64,000 nt of DNA, from contig JAMPIT010000894.1 in the NCBI GenBank assembly GCA_026261815.1, positions 59,057,647-59,121,646 on the forward strand, in the 5' to 3' direction. Below, piece by piece: positions 1 to 12,723 of the stretch. The notes below the pieces were generated by a model, which was not told the DNA's origin, ran no database searches, and was given only the letters and a program-made list of their open reading frames with translations. Position numbers and translations under genes: made by a program. Position 1 is the stretch's first letter. The number at the start of each line of letters is the position of its first letter. The stretch is from Monarcha castaneiventris obscurior. Its lineage: Eukaryota; Chordata; Aves; Passeriformes; Monarchidae.

Positions 1-1870
1 CACTGAAAAAAACAAGTAATTAATTCCTGTTTCAAATATTTAATGACTTAAATTAGTGTAGTATGTAATTCTCATGTCACTAAACAGACCAGAGAGAGAA
101 CACTAACATTAATTTAAGCATCAGTGTTTAAGCACAGGAACAGGCATATGGTTTTAAAAATATTGAAGAACTAACTTAAATTAAGAAATAGCCTAGGAAA
201 TAATGATTATTCATCATGGAAATGATGACGGCCAACTGTCACTTAGGCATTTCCATTCAGCTTGCAAACAGCTGCATTGGGAAAAGTGCTGACCTTCCAT
301 GACACTGAGCCTGTGTCACCTTGGACAAGAGAATTGGAATTTGTTAAGCCATAAAAAATTAAGTGATCTGAAACAGTACCTTATGGCAACAGATTAGGAT
401 GTGAATATGTTGAAATTCAAAATATTGCTAAGTTTTAAAAGCCCCCCAAACCCAAGGTGCCCTACATTCAAAGTCAGAATTTAATAAGCCCAAAGGAAAA
501 GCCCTGGGTGTTCGACCCCTTGGCACAGTCCTATATCTCTCTCATTTTCAGGAAGCAAAATGTGGTAAGTTGGCAAGAGAGTCTCAGATGACCTAGCAGC
601 TATTTTCTGAAGATGTGGAACAACAATGCTAAAATAAGTATATGCCCTCATGTGTTCACAGATGAGTATTTATGCATATCAAGACAATAAAAGTTTCTTC
701 AAATACCAAGAGATGGCGGATATTTTCAAGATAAAATTCCTCTTGGTATTTGTGATTTGAATTTGCTTGTTTAAAATACATCTTTATTTTTAAGTCATAT
801 AGCACACCACAGGGTACAGCATGGAATGAGACCAGAACTTTGGAACAGATCATTTGCTATGGAAGTACCCAGTCTTCATAAATTACATTTTTTGTAATAT
901 TGTGTTTCTTCATATTAAGATTTTGTGCAAGTTAATGGGAGAGCTTCTTTTGACGTATATGCTTCAGTTGAAGAGTGGAAAAAACTACCAAAAAGAAAAC
1001 AGGTTGATTTTTCTACCTGGTAGCTTTGCAGTGTCTTAGAAGTATTCACAATGATTTCTACAGTACTTCTATGTACATTAAAGATTTTTGGAGATAGTCT
1101 CTCTTTGACTTGTACTACATGGTTTCCCAGTTTCTTCATTCAGGTATCTGAACTCTAACAACATCGCAGTTAGAGTCAGCGGTCTAAAAAATCCTGAAGG
1201 ACAGGGCACTGCAAAGCACTGAATGATAGAAGCAAACACTTCATGTTGAAAAATCCTGCCCAGAATTGTTAACAAGGTAAAGCAATATTGTTCTTCTCTA
1301 TAAAAGCCATCAAAGACTCATCATGCCAGATGAATGAACACAGAGCTTTCATTAATTTTACATCTTCATTAATATTGTTACTATTAAACCTGAATTAATT
1401 GAGTCATCAAAAGAGTAGATTTGTCCTCCTCATCATCATCTTATTCTGTAATGCTATGCAAAATCCTAGGTCTGTATTCAGTTAAATACTATTATGCATA
1501 CTAACATTTCTAATATTCTTTGAGATGCTTCGCGCACTTTATGCTTGAATGAAGGATGCAAAGTATTACTACACCTTGTCTGCAGAAATCTGTATTATCT
1601 GTGTCTTCATTATAAAGCAATTGCTTAAAGATTTATTGTGTTTTTGCACATCACCTAAAAAATGATAAGATAAATCCTGCCAATCCTTCAGGATTTTACA
1701 GTTTGATTTCTAGTCATTTTTACAGTAAATGCATCTGAAATATCTGTGATGCTAAATTAGAGTGTAACATGAAGCAGGCAGAATACTAGACTAGCTGGTA
1801 ACAGGAAAAAATATATTTCATTTCTATCATTGCATTTTCATGCATTGCTCAGATGGTTTTTTTGAATGAA
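1..1870. other. AT-rich non-coding sequence
   Basis: I see no gene, RNA or clear mobile element here. Only short open frames occur, with composition expected from random AT-rich DNA. Confidence 0.6.
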
Positions 1871-1871
1871 T

Positions 1872-3108
1872 TGTGATGATGGTCTATTTCATGATCCTCT
1901 TCTTTATGCCCAAAAATGGTTGCTGTAACTTTAAGGTGTGGGACCGAGTGTGTGCGGGGCTGGGGATCTTTGGATTTTTGACAGTCATTTTTCGAAGTTT
2001 CACTGCCCAGGCGTTCTGTAGTGGTGTGTTGTTTGGCTTTGCTTGGCTAGCCTGCTTTTTGGTAGCAAGGGGGCCACAGAGGTGGCTTCTGTGAAAAGCT
2101 GCTAGAACCTTCCACCATGTCTGCCAGACTCAATCCCTGATGGCTCTGAAGATGGACATGCTGCTGGCTAAGGCTGGGACAATTAGGGATGACGGTAACA
2201 CCTCTGTGATAACAGATTTAAGAAGAAATCAAAACAAAAGTGGGGACCAGTTTTAGTTCCAGCCAGAGAAGAGGAGGAGGTGAGAACATGTGAGGGAAAC
2301 TACATGGAGACACCAAGGTCAGTTGAGAAGGAGGGGCAGGAGGTGCTCCAGGCACTGGAACCGAGATTCCTCTGCAGGCCCTGGTGATGACCATGGTGAA
2401 GCAGCTGTGCCCCTGCAGCCCATGGGGATCCACGGGGGATGCAGAGATCCACTCGCAGCCCGTGGGGGAGGTGCCCACGCCAGAGTGGGCGAATGCCTGG
2501 AGGAGGCTGTGATCCAGTGGGAGACCCAGTGGAGAGAGGAGGCTCTGCTTCCAGGCTGGAGCAGCCTGTCCTTGGAGCACTGCACCCTGTGGAAGAATGA
2601 ACCACGCCACAGCAGTTTTGGGAGGACTGTTTGCCTGTGGAAGGGACTCACATTGCAGCAGTTTTGGGAGGACTGCTGCTCATGAGATTGGAACCACATC
2701 GGAGAGGTTACTGGAGAACTGTCTCCCCGGGGAGAGACCCCGCAGTCTCACAGGGGAACAACTTCTCTCCTTGAGCCAAGTGGAAGAAAACCTTGGGTGA
2801 CGAACTGACCAAAACCCCCACGCCCTGTCTCCCTGTGCTGTCGCCAGGAAGGAGGGAGGGGTTGGGGAAAAAGGTGTTTTTAAGGGTTTATTTTACTTCT
2901 CATTATCCTGCTCTGATTTTGTTAGTAATAAATTCACTTCGTACCTCTAAGCTGAGCCTGTTTTGCCCTTGGAGTGTTTTCTCCCAGTCCTTACCTCAAC
3001 TCATGAACCCTTCGTTAAATTTTCTCTCCTCTGCCCAGCTGTGGCAGGGGAGGGTGAGTGAGCAGCTCTCTTGAGTGCCTGGTGCTTGGGCAGTGTCAAA
3101 CCACAACA
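1872..3108 (+). mobile_element. ERVL-type solo LTR
   Basis: The segment starts TGTGATGATGG and ends CAAACCACAACA, the TG...CA layout of an LTR. An AATAAA signal lies at 2927-2932, followed by a U5-like pyrimidine-rich stretch and a conserved-looking end. The interior is much more GC-rich than both flanks. About 75 bp around 2606-2680 holds a short internal duplication: the motif CAGCAGTTTTGGGAGGACTG occurs twice. The layout resembles the abundant ERVL LTRs of birds as I remember them. Its first 150 bases also align with the LTR at 58.63 kb. I found no convincing target duplication and no internal retroviral genes, so I call it a solo LTR. Short frames inside it are not genes. Confidence 0.7.
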
Positions 3109-3685
3109 AAGCTTTTCCCTTCTCTGGCTTGAAGGAGCTGCAGTAGCAATATTTCAGCTGCCTTGAGGTGAACTGATGTCCAGTTGCTAGTCCGAGACCG
3201 GAGAAGTGGGAGCCATGGGAGCAGTGTCACCCCATTCAAGCCCCAAGCCTTGAGGAGTACCTGTACACTTGAGACAAAAGGCTGGGCATGAAGCAGCAAT
3301 GGATCATAAAATTGGAATTTGGAAATATGTTTTCCATCTGAATCAGACATCTTCCTGTTTATTTTTGATTAATTAGTATAATCATCATAAAGGCTCACAC
3401 AATCAAAAACATAAGACCTGCAGCATATGAAACCCAATCAATTACGCCTGGTTGCTCCATGGTGTAAACAGCTATGTTTGGTTTAGCCAGAGACACTACA
3501 GACACTTCTATTAACTCAGAATGGTACTTCTTGAAAGTGTAATAATATAAGTTAAAGTTCATATGACCTCATTTAGTGATAAGCAAGTACTACATACCAA
3601 GTATTGTCAGCAAAAAACTGTCAAAGATGTAATTGTTAGTAGATAACAGGTACAGGTTATTTCAAAGTAGATCTTGATTTTCCTT
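3109..3685. other. unassigned non-coding sequence
   Basis: No recognisable feature. It is moderately GC-rich to about 3300 and AT-rich afterwards. Confidence 0.5.
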
Positions 3686-4182
3686 TTATTTTTTTCTCTG
3701 CACATAACTGATCTCGGTCATACTCTTCCTCCCAAACATATTTACAACTTTTAATGATAATGGCAGAGACAAATATTTACACGTATTCTCAAAGGCAACA
3801 TGTATAGGAATCTGCACGTCATCATGCCAGCGATCTATCAACAATACCAGATGGCAGGGGATTTCTTTAATGCTTTCCATTCCATCATCAGTCATTCCCT
3901 GTGGCATTATACATGTATGTTGAGTCTCATCCAAAATCCATTGAAGGGTTTGAATACATTTGGGAATTGTTTGTAGCAAAACATATTTTCACCCTAAGTC
4001 TTCCCATGCACCAAGAGGTAGCATGCCTCCCCAAAAAGAGAAGTTCCAGCCCAGCAGAGGACTTTGTCCTTGGGACACAGTGCTGCTGGAGCACTAAGTG
4101 ACACTGGGACCGTGGTTTTGACAGGCAAGGTCCTGTGCGTTTGCAGCCACAGCAGAAGTCGGTTTGTGAGCTCAGGCTTCAA
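3686..4182 (-). pseudogene. eroded, unrecognised coding-like fragment
   Basis: Two minus-strand open stretches (4182-3994, then 3979-3686) lie end to end in different frames, with a stop and a frame change between them. The second has protein-like composition, with balanced charged and hydrophobic residues and the string IDRWHDDVQIP. I do not recognise the family. It could be an old retroviral or processed-gene remnant, or chance. There is no clear start, splice site or promoter. Confidence 0.2.
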
Positions 4183-7100
4183 GCGAGCAAGAAGAGAACT
4201 GTGCCCTCATAGAATTATCTATGCATTCTACGTGCTGTGAAAAAAAGCATACAATTTTTTTGAGAAAATTTTCTAGACAGTTTGCAAACCTTAGGTTTAA
4301 AAGGCTAACATGGGGTTTTCATATTACATAAACTGTTCATTGCATTCAGTTCTTCCTTTCAAGAACTAAACACAGAAGAGTTTCTCGTTATCTGAAAAGT
4401 AGAGAAAGCATTTTATCAACCGTTGACACGTCTGGGCTTTGAAATATGCTATCTATCAAGACAAGTTTATCTAAACTCTAGCAAGAACAATTCTTATTTA
4501 TTCCTCTCTGGCATCTGGGCCAGGAAGAACTTGAGGAAGACACTTTTTTAACTAGTTCCACTATTTGTTCCTTCAGGCTACTATCCCCTTGACTCCAGAA
4601 ACCTGAAAATAGCCAAAGGCTGGTGACATCTGCTCAAGGTCTCTCCTGGGATAAAGACTAGAGCAGGGAGAGCAGAAAAACTTCACATCAGTCATGAAGT
4701 AGCTGAGGTGTCATTTAGTCAGCCTTTCTTACACCATTTTCTTGTTTCCAAAACAAGAAAAGAGAGAAAGCCAAAAGAACAATTAATTTCAAGGTAGTCA
4801 AATAAAGCAAGAGTCTTCAACCTAACTCCTCTTTCAAAAATTGAACTTCATTATAAAAAAAAAAGCAGCAAGCAGAAATACATCATAATTCACACTACAT
4901 GAAGCAAATACAGAACTCAAAGGCATAGGTGCAAAAGAATAAGCTTTAACTGCCTTGTAACTTACTGGACAGGGAAAAAAGTTTGTGTTAATAAAAATAG
5001 GGAAAAACACTTTTCTGACACCCAAAATATTTCCAAAGACAGTTTAGTTTTCAATCAAGAAAATCAATCATGCACCACCAAAAGTTCTCAAATACTTTTA
5101 AAATTTTGAAAAGATCTGTGTATTGCTTCAGGAGACATACTTGTATACAGTTCAATTTAGTTGTAAAGATATTTGTGGAATTACAGCTTTTGTATAGGAA
5201 GACTGTTGCACAAAAAAGAACAGTGGAATTTGCTTTCATGTAAGAAATTGAATATAAAAAGTTACAGAACTGTACACTTAAGTGTAACTTAAAGGCCAAG
5301 TTTTAAAATTGAAACTTGTTCTGAACAACAGAACTGAGTCCTCTTGATGACCAGACATCTTAAAATACCATTCATGTCACTAAGACAATGTTCAAAAGAC
5401 AAAAGATAACATGAAAGGTAAAATATAACATTTTATAATCAATTTACATGAACCAGGAAACCAATTATTGCAATAAATAAGTTACTTGATGAATCACTTC
5501 TTTCTCCTTTTAGAAAACAAAATCATTGATCCTGGAAAAATTTCAGACACCAAAGCATTGCAGACAAGACTCTGTCTTTTGCCATGTCCTTATAAACCAC
5601 AGTTGAGTTTAACATTGAGTTAAATTGCCATTTAGTCAAGGAATACCAGAACTGTAGCCTGCACTTGCCTTGATAAGTCTAGAACTTGTTTTTTTAACAA
5701 CAGGAAAAAAATCCTACTTTTTTTTAAGGCTCCATTTAAATTAGACTGCAATATAGAATCATAGTCTTAGTTTCTCCCAGAAAGTCTTACTGAAAAACAA
5801 AAATTAACGCTGTGAAATCTGTTAATAGATAAATTCTCATTATTCTTACATGTTGTTCTGCTTCACCTTCAAAAAAAGATAAAAAGAAAAAAACTTCCGC
5901 TGAGAAAACATGTTGAGTTTTTGTTCGTTTTGGGTTTGAGTTTCACTTTGTTTTTCCTTTTTCCCTCTAGATAAACTGATTTCACATTTTACTCCAAGTT
6001 GCCACAGGAAGAATATTCATGTTTTCAAAAATGGAAGGATTTATCACCACAAAATTAAAAGCTGTTCCCCTCTTGAGTTCTCATTTGTGCATATCAAAAT
6101 GCTGGAAGCCACCATTTAGGACCATTAGATACAAGGCTGTTAAATAAAATGAAATTTTAGTCTCACTTACTATCTACTATCTACTATAAATTAAATTGAT
6201 TGATACAACACAGTCAAGGCTGGTGAGATCCTGCAGTTGAAAGTATTGTTCTCTGGCATCAAGAGGGAGCCAAAACAATTCCTGAGAAATTTTGAGAAAT
6301 TTGAGAAAATAATCTCTGTGATTCAAAGAACTACAGGCCAAATTGAAGGCAAAAAATTTACATTAGTGGTATCATCAAATATATGTGATCAAATACATTT
6401 AAACTTGAAGCTTTGCTTCTTGGGCCAGTGTCTCTCCAGCATCTTAGTTCTTGGCACCACTTTATTTCTCTTTGCCAGTAATGTTTCTGTGGGACATCAT
6501 AAGGGCCTCCAGGGACCATCAATCAAGGTCCAGTGATACTGAGCTGGCCAAAACCACATTATAAAATGCATTTTCCTTAATACAGGAACTGTTGCTAGCC
6601 ACTCACAGCCCATAGTCATATGTACCTCAGTGCGATAGCACAGTCAAGAGCAGATATACATGCTTCAAATAAATATGTTAGCCTGGGAAAAGGACTAATG
6701 TACAATAGAAATGATAAAATGAAGTGCTGTAAAATCTGTTGTGTTTGTTGTATTTATTCAGACTCTTCAATTTCATTTGGAAATACAAGTATGTAAGAGA
6801 AGAGCTGCAGGTTTGTGAAGTTATTAAATCCATGTACCACATGGATTTAATAAAAACCTTTCTATTACCTAATGGTCTCCCCATCTTCCTCTTTTATTAC
6901 TTAGATGTGTATAGGAAATCTGTAATTTTGCTTCTTGGACAAAATACTTTGGGTTTTTTGAGCATTTAAAAATCATAAAGAACATGTAAATATTTCCTTT
7001 TTCTCTTGTTTTCCAGCACTGACAATCCCAAATGTGAGACTCCATTACTTTCCTGCATGTTGCTTAAGCTCAATGGAAAGTATGTGATTAATATATACCT

Positions 7101-7914
7101 ACAATATTACATATCATTTTAGAAACATTCATTCTTTCTCACTGTAACTTAGTACTTAAAATTCTTCTGCTAAGTGGGATTGTCCATCTCATTTAAGTTT
7201 TTATTTGCCAAGTTGGCTCACATTGTGCTTGTGAAGAAATTCATTTTAAACAGCAGAAATTAAGAGTTCTTCCTGATACAAACTACATTTCTGAAACAAT
7301 ATTTTGCATTTAATTCTTCATGTACCTCTAAGCCTTCAGTTTTCCTTTTATAAATACTTTTCTTTTTAAGGGCATATTTGCAACAAATAAAACATTTGCA
7401 TTCTCCAGCATTTGGATTTGATTCTATTTCGAATTTTTCCTCAGATATGTGTACATTTTGATACATATTCTCAAAGTGAAGAATTAAAAAATTCTTGCTG
7501 CTGTATCTCCATATCATATGTGTGTTTCATATTATTGTGATAGAAATAGTTTCTTCCACAGGTTTCTTTAATTTCCTGTTATTCTAGAGCATGCTTTGTA
7601 TCAGCCAGTGATGGAAAAAAACTAATCAATGTAACATTTATAATTAGTCCTCACATAATTGGCAGTATTTATTCCCAGTTCCATATCCAGTTAAAATTTC
7701 CATAATAATAATTCCCATCTGTACTCCATTCTTTAACACCACTTTAGGTATTCCTATATCTAAGTACTAAGAAAAATTTCTTGTAACTCTTCTTCATCTG
7801 ATTTGCTTTGTAAGGCCTTCAACTTGTTTTGTCAGTGACAGTAACTAAAATATTATAGTTTGTGACTTAAACATTTTCATGAAGGACTTTTAAAACTGTA
7901 TTACAAAAGCTGCA
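4183..7914. other. AT-rich non-coding sequence
   Basis: Poly-A and poly-T runs are common and no gene, tandem repeat or LTR is apparent. The open frames are short and of low-complexity AT composition. Confidence 0.6.
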
Positions 7915-8735
7915 GAGAAGACTACCACACCCTGAATGGGGCTCTGAGAGGCCCTACACCACTCGCTGATGAAGGTAAGATAAAGTAACAGCTCAGGGCT
8001 GGGGACATTCACAGAGCAAAAGCTTAACACTAAGGAGTGGAGACCACAGCCCCAGAGCTATCAGCTGCCAGACTCACACAGACCCTCGCACCAAAGGATG
8101 GGGGGAGAGAGGTTTTGAGTGTGTGCTGGAAAAACCTCTGGTCAGAGGTGCAGTGAACGCCCATCCTCGGATGTGCAGAGGAGCCCAGATGAGGGGCCCT
8201 TCACCTGAGGGAGAAGCCACATCCATGTGAAGGACAGCAGAGGGGGGTGTCATGGCCCATCAAAGGCCCCCCCAATGGGATCCCCAGACCCTACACCAGA
8301 GATGATGCAACAGACCGTCAGTGTTGCAAGGGACAGTGTCAAACTGGCCACCTGCAAGGGAGGCATGTGGGCGTTCCCACCTGGCCCAAAGCCAGGTATA
8401 TTAATCCACTGGATTCTACACTCTTTGGCATATGGTGGCGTGTGATGGCGTGGCACAGCATGGCGCGGCCACGGGGGACCCTCACCACCAAGAAGACCAG
8501 ATGGAGGTGAGCAACGAGACATCGTTGGGACCCTCTGAGAGATGACATGCTTCCACCTACTCCCTGTCACCTCTCCCTGTCCCCCCACCCCCCCCACACA
8601 CTTCTTTCTCTATTTCTTTCTTTTCTCTTTCTTTCTCTTTGCCTCTTTTACTTTTAAATAAAATACATCAATTTTTTAGCACCAGCATCTAACTTCGTTT
8701 GATTTTAATCACGTTTCTTGGGTATTTTTTGAACC
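7915..8735 (+). mobile_element. LTR-like GC-rich insertion
   Basis: A sharply bounded GC-rich island in AT-rich DNA. It carries a TATA-like element (GGTATATTAA, about 8395), a polypyrimidine tract at 8575-8650 and AATAAA at 8657-8662, followed by a short U5-like tail. This order (U3, TATA, poly(A) signal, U5) suggests a retroviral LTR or a retroposed transcript end. I could not fix the boundaries or see a target duplication, and no viral genes flank it. Frames across it are on both strands and unremarkable. Confidence 0.45.
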
Positions 8736-11700
8736 TTCAAAGTTCTTTCTGGTTTATACGCAGAGACTTAATTTTCTTTGCTCTTCTGGGTATAAACTGG
8801 ATCACAGCAGTCAGGACTAATTTATATAATTTATATAATTTATATCAACTCAAAAAAAATACACTGTACATTGTTATGAAGCTCTGAAAAATCTTGAGTT
8901 TATATATTTGTTTGATAAAATAAGCGCATAAATTTGTCCAGACTCCCTTGTGGTGCGTGATCAAAATATACCAACAATGCCTCAGATGAGTGAAGATGGG
9001 CAGAACTAAAGAAAAAATTACACCAATATAATGAAAATTTTCACTTTTAACAGCCATTTGAAATTTTTTATAAACTATGACCATTGAATGTTATCCTTAA
9101 CAAGGAGTGATTCAAAAAAGGTTAAGTCTTATGAAATCTATTTAGACTTTTTTTCTGAGCAGGAAGGATTTGGGGAATTTACCAAATGAAGATCCACTTC
9201 AAGTGGATGTAAGCAAATACATAAATATGTAAGCACAAGAATCTATAATTTTAACAAACTACATCAATTGTATGAAAGTAGTGTGTGATCATTTTTAATC
9301 AAGACACGTTGAGTTTTAAAGAAGGAAATAAACCAGGACTGTAAATAATTTCTATGCAGCCAATACCTGGAACTCCCAGGGCTAATATTTATGCTATCAA
9401 ATAAATACATAGCTTCAAAATAAAGCAAAACTCTCCAAACAAAAGAAACAAATAAAAATATCTTTCTGCAAAGCATTTTAATGATAAAAATAAATCTTCC
9501 TCCGAATCATGAACCTTCCAGTTTTCTAAGAGAAATTATTACAAGTAGCTGTTCAAATCAAAAGATGGAGGAATAAAGCAGGGATGAGTTTTTTGAAACT
9601 TTCTGGTGTTAAGAAAAAAATCAATATGAGAAACAGTGTAGTGCAGAGCAGTGGTAACTGCTTGTGTTACTGCTCTGTGTGTCACATTCAGATCAGAGAG
9701 AAGATGATAAATTTTTAGTGGATAGTGCAGAGGAAGAATGTACACACAAGCAGTTAACAGAGGATGTAATACAATATATACATGCCCTGTGATTTTCCCT
9801 GAAACACTTAATAATGCAGCTACATATTAAGTGATAAGAATGAGATTAACTAAAATTATTCCGTTTCCTAAAAGCCAGCAAAAAAATGTAATAATAAAAC
9901 ATACAAGCATTGAGCATCAATGTCTTTAGGTTTTTTCCCTTCAACAGATTCTACCTTCAGGTTAAACAAGTATGTCCTTCAGTTTGTGTATTGGGAACTA
10001 ACAGTAGTGAGAAAACAAGCAAATCTGCTTTAATCTGGAAAAGATTATTTGAACATGAGTTCTAACTCAATCCCTCTGGTATCTGACACACTGTGTAGCT
10101 GGAATGTATTAACACAAATATTAGATTCCAAATTCTGAAAATGAAAAGGCTAACCTTAATAAGATGTTTGTATGGAACTAGACCAAAACAAGACTTTAAT
10201 GTAAGACAAATATAAAAATACTCATTAAGAACTGGGATTTAGATGTCAAACATCCTGAACTGATTAAACACTTAGCTTAAAAAAAGGGAATGGGGAAGAG
10301 GAAGAAGTAGTTAATCCTCCAGGAAGAAATCCCATCTGATAATCTTGTTTTGTCATGTTGTAGATAAACATGTCTATCTTTTTAAAAGTACTGTACAAAA
10401 ACACCTCCTTCCCCTCCCTCTCCCCTAGACTATGAGGTGCTTATGAAAGGGTGTTTAACACATGAGAAAAAACATGTGAAGTCTCATTAGCAAAACCCAG
10501 CCATTTTAATTGTTTCTCCATCCTTTCTAGAATAGGAACTCAATAAACAAGGATGCTTGTTAATGGAATTTTGATTGAATGAGCATACTTTCTGTGTAGC
10601 TTCAACATGCTGAGCTTCTCAGGCCATGTATCTGCCAGCAAATTAAACAATCATGAGCACAAGCACGTGATGGCTATGATGTTGTTAACAGTGTGGAACA
10701 CAGTTATTAGAGCAGCGTCTGGCATACCAAATGGCCAACATGGTACTCCATGTATCCTCTGTATGATTCAGAAATTGACACAGGTCAGTGATTACTAACC
10801 ATGAGTTTTAATGGCACCATGCCACCAGCATCCTCCTAAGTTGGCCCTGTAGCACTATTCCCATAGATGGGAAAGCCCAGGAGCACCTAGGTTGAATATT
10901 AAAACCAGCCATTATTAAAATAAAAATGGATGAATGCCGCTGGCTGTATAGATTAAATAAGTTCAAAACAGACCGTATTTGTATATATTTAGAGGTTTCT
11001 TATTGACAATACTATACAAAGTTTATGTGCAACTGCAGCAGAAATTTAGAGTTTATCCAGAAATGTTTTTTGCAAGAAAATACATTAACCCTTAGAAGGA
11101 TGTGTTTCTTTTCATTCTTCATATTAAAGAGGATGTGTTGAACTATAAATCACATCATTTATTTCAAATTCTCATTAAGAAAGATGAGAATCACAACACA
11201 GAAACTGGAATATGAACATTGAGAGCAAGAATAATATTAGTAGGAGAAAACATTTAAAAATGCTTAAAGTTACTGTAGCTCTTTGATGGAGACAGATTCC
11301 TCAAGCTTTCTCTAGGCTCAGTTTAAGGCAGGGAAAAAAAAAGAAGAAAGAAAGGTCCCCCCCTCCCCAAACTAGAAGTAGTTCTACATACTTCAATAAA
11401 TTTACGAAAGCCAAAGCACTCCAAAGAAGTCACCGAATAGCAGGGACCACTAATCACTTTTTTGCTATTATTAGTATTTTTATTACTATTGTTGTTATTA
11501 AACTTATCTTTATTGTCTTTATTGTTTATTTCTTTATTATTATTGCATTAATACAAAAATTTGTAGTATCTCTCAAACTGAGGATACTAGGTACCCTCTT
11601 AGGCTCTACTTGGCTTGGATATCACATAGTCCAAACTTGAAACTCATTGTTCAAAGATTTCAAGGAAGCACAGGATGAGTTTTTGTTTCTCACAACACTC

Positions 11701-12166
11701 ATACAAAGAAATGAATTAATGATTCTGTGAACATGGATGTAAAAAAGTCTAAGCACATTTTACATATTGATCTGTACAGTCATATATGCAGGTACAAATC
11801 TTCCATCTTAATTAAGTAGACAGGGAGTCAGAAAGGTTATTGATAGGAGGGGAAAAAAAATTATGAGAATATATTTCATTATCTAAGTAACACAATGCTA
11901 ATTTATTTTTAGTGATTGATTCCAGAGTCTATCAGTCAGTGACATGCACATCACAGGCTCATTTCTTTATAGAAACTGTCAAATCATAGTTTCAGTGTTG
12001 GAGATGGGACTTCCTCACCATCAATAGACAGCAGCTTTTCCACCACTCTCTAGCTTTTGTCCTAAAAACTCCACATGGAGCTGCCAAGTTCAGCCAGGGC
12101 AAAATTCTGTATTCTTCCTGAGTAAATTCACCACAGTTTTTAAGTGTGTTGCTTAGTGTGAGGCTG
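8736..12166. other. AT-rich non-coding sequence
   Basis: No gene or repeat recognised. A small run of TTTATATAA-type units lies near 8820-8845. Confidence 0.6.
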
Positions 12167-12723
12167 TGTTTTGGATTTGCTCTGAAAACAGGGTTGATAA
12201 TGTGGAGAAGTTTCCATTATTGCTGAGCAGTGCTCACAGTTCAAATGACTTTTCTGCTACTCCCTCTGCCCTACCAGCAAGTAGGCTGGGGGCATACAAG
12301 GAGCTGGGAAGGGACACAGCTGGGACTACTCACCCCAAATGACCCAGAGGACATCCCATACCATATGCTGTCATACTCGGTACATAAAGCAGGGGCAAGA
12401 AGAAATGGGGAATATTTGGAGTGATGGTATTTGCCTTCTCCAGGTATTGAGTACATTTGATGGAGCCCTACTTTCCAAGAGGTGGCTGACCCATGGAACT
12501 GGGAAAGTGGGGAAGCTTCTGGCTCACGGGAAATGGGGAATGAATTCTTCTTTTTTTGCTTTTCTTGTGTGCATTGCTTTTGCTTTATCTATTAAATTGT
12601 CTTTATCTCAAACCTCAAATTTTCTCACTTCTATTCTTTGAATTTTCTCCCCCATCCCACTGGTGGGGGAGTAAACAAATGGCTGCATGGTACTTAGTTG
12701 CCAGCAGAGGTTAAACCTCAATA
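12167..12723 (+). mobile_element. solo LTR, avian ERV type
   Basis: It starts TGTTTTGGATTTG and ends TTAAACCTCAATA, an eroded ...ACA end. Inside are a TATA-like TACATAAAGC at 12381 and an ATTAAA signal at 12591-12596, followed by a U5 stretch and a CCCCCATCCCACTGG block. This arrangement is one I remember from common bird endogenous retroviral LTRs. No internal viral genes are attached, so it is a solo LTR. No target duplication is visible. Confidence 0.75.
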
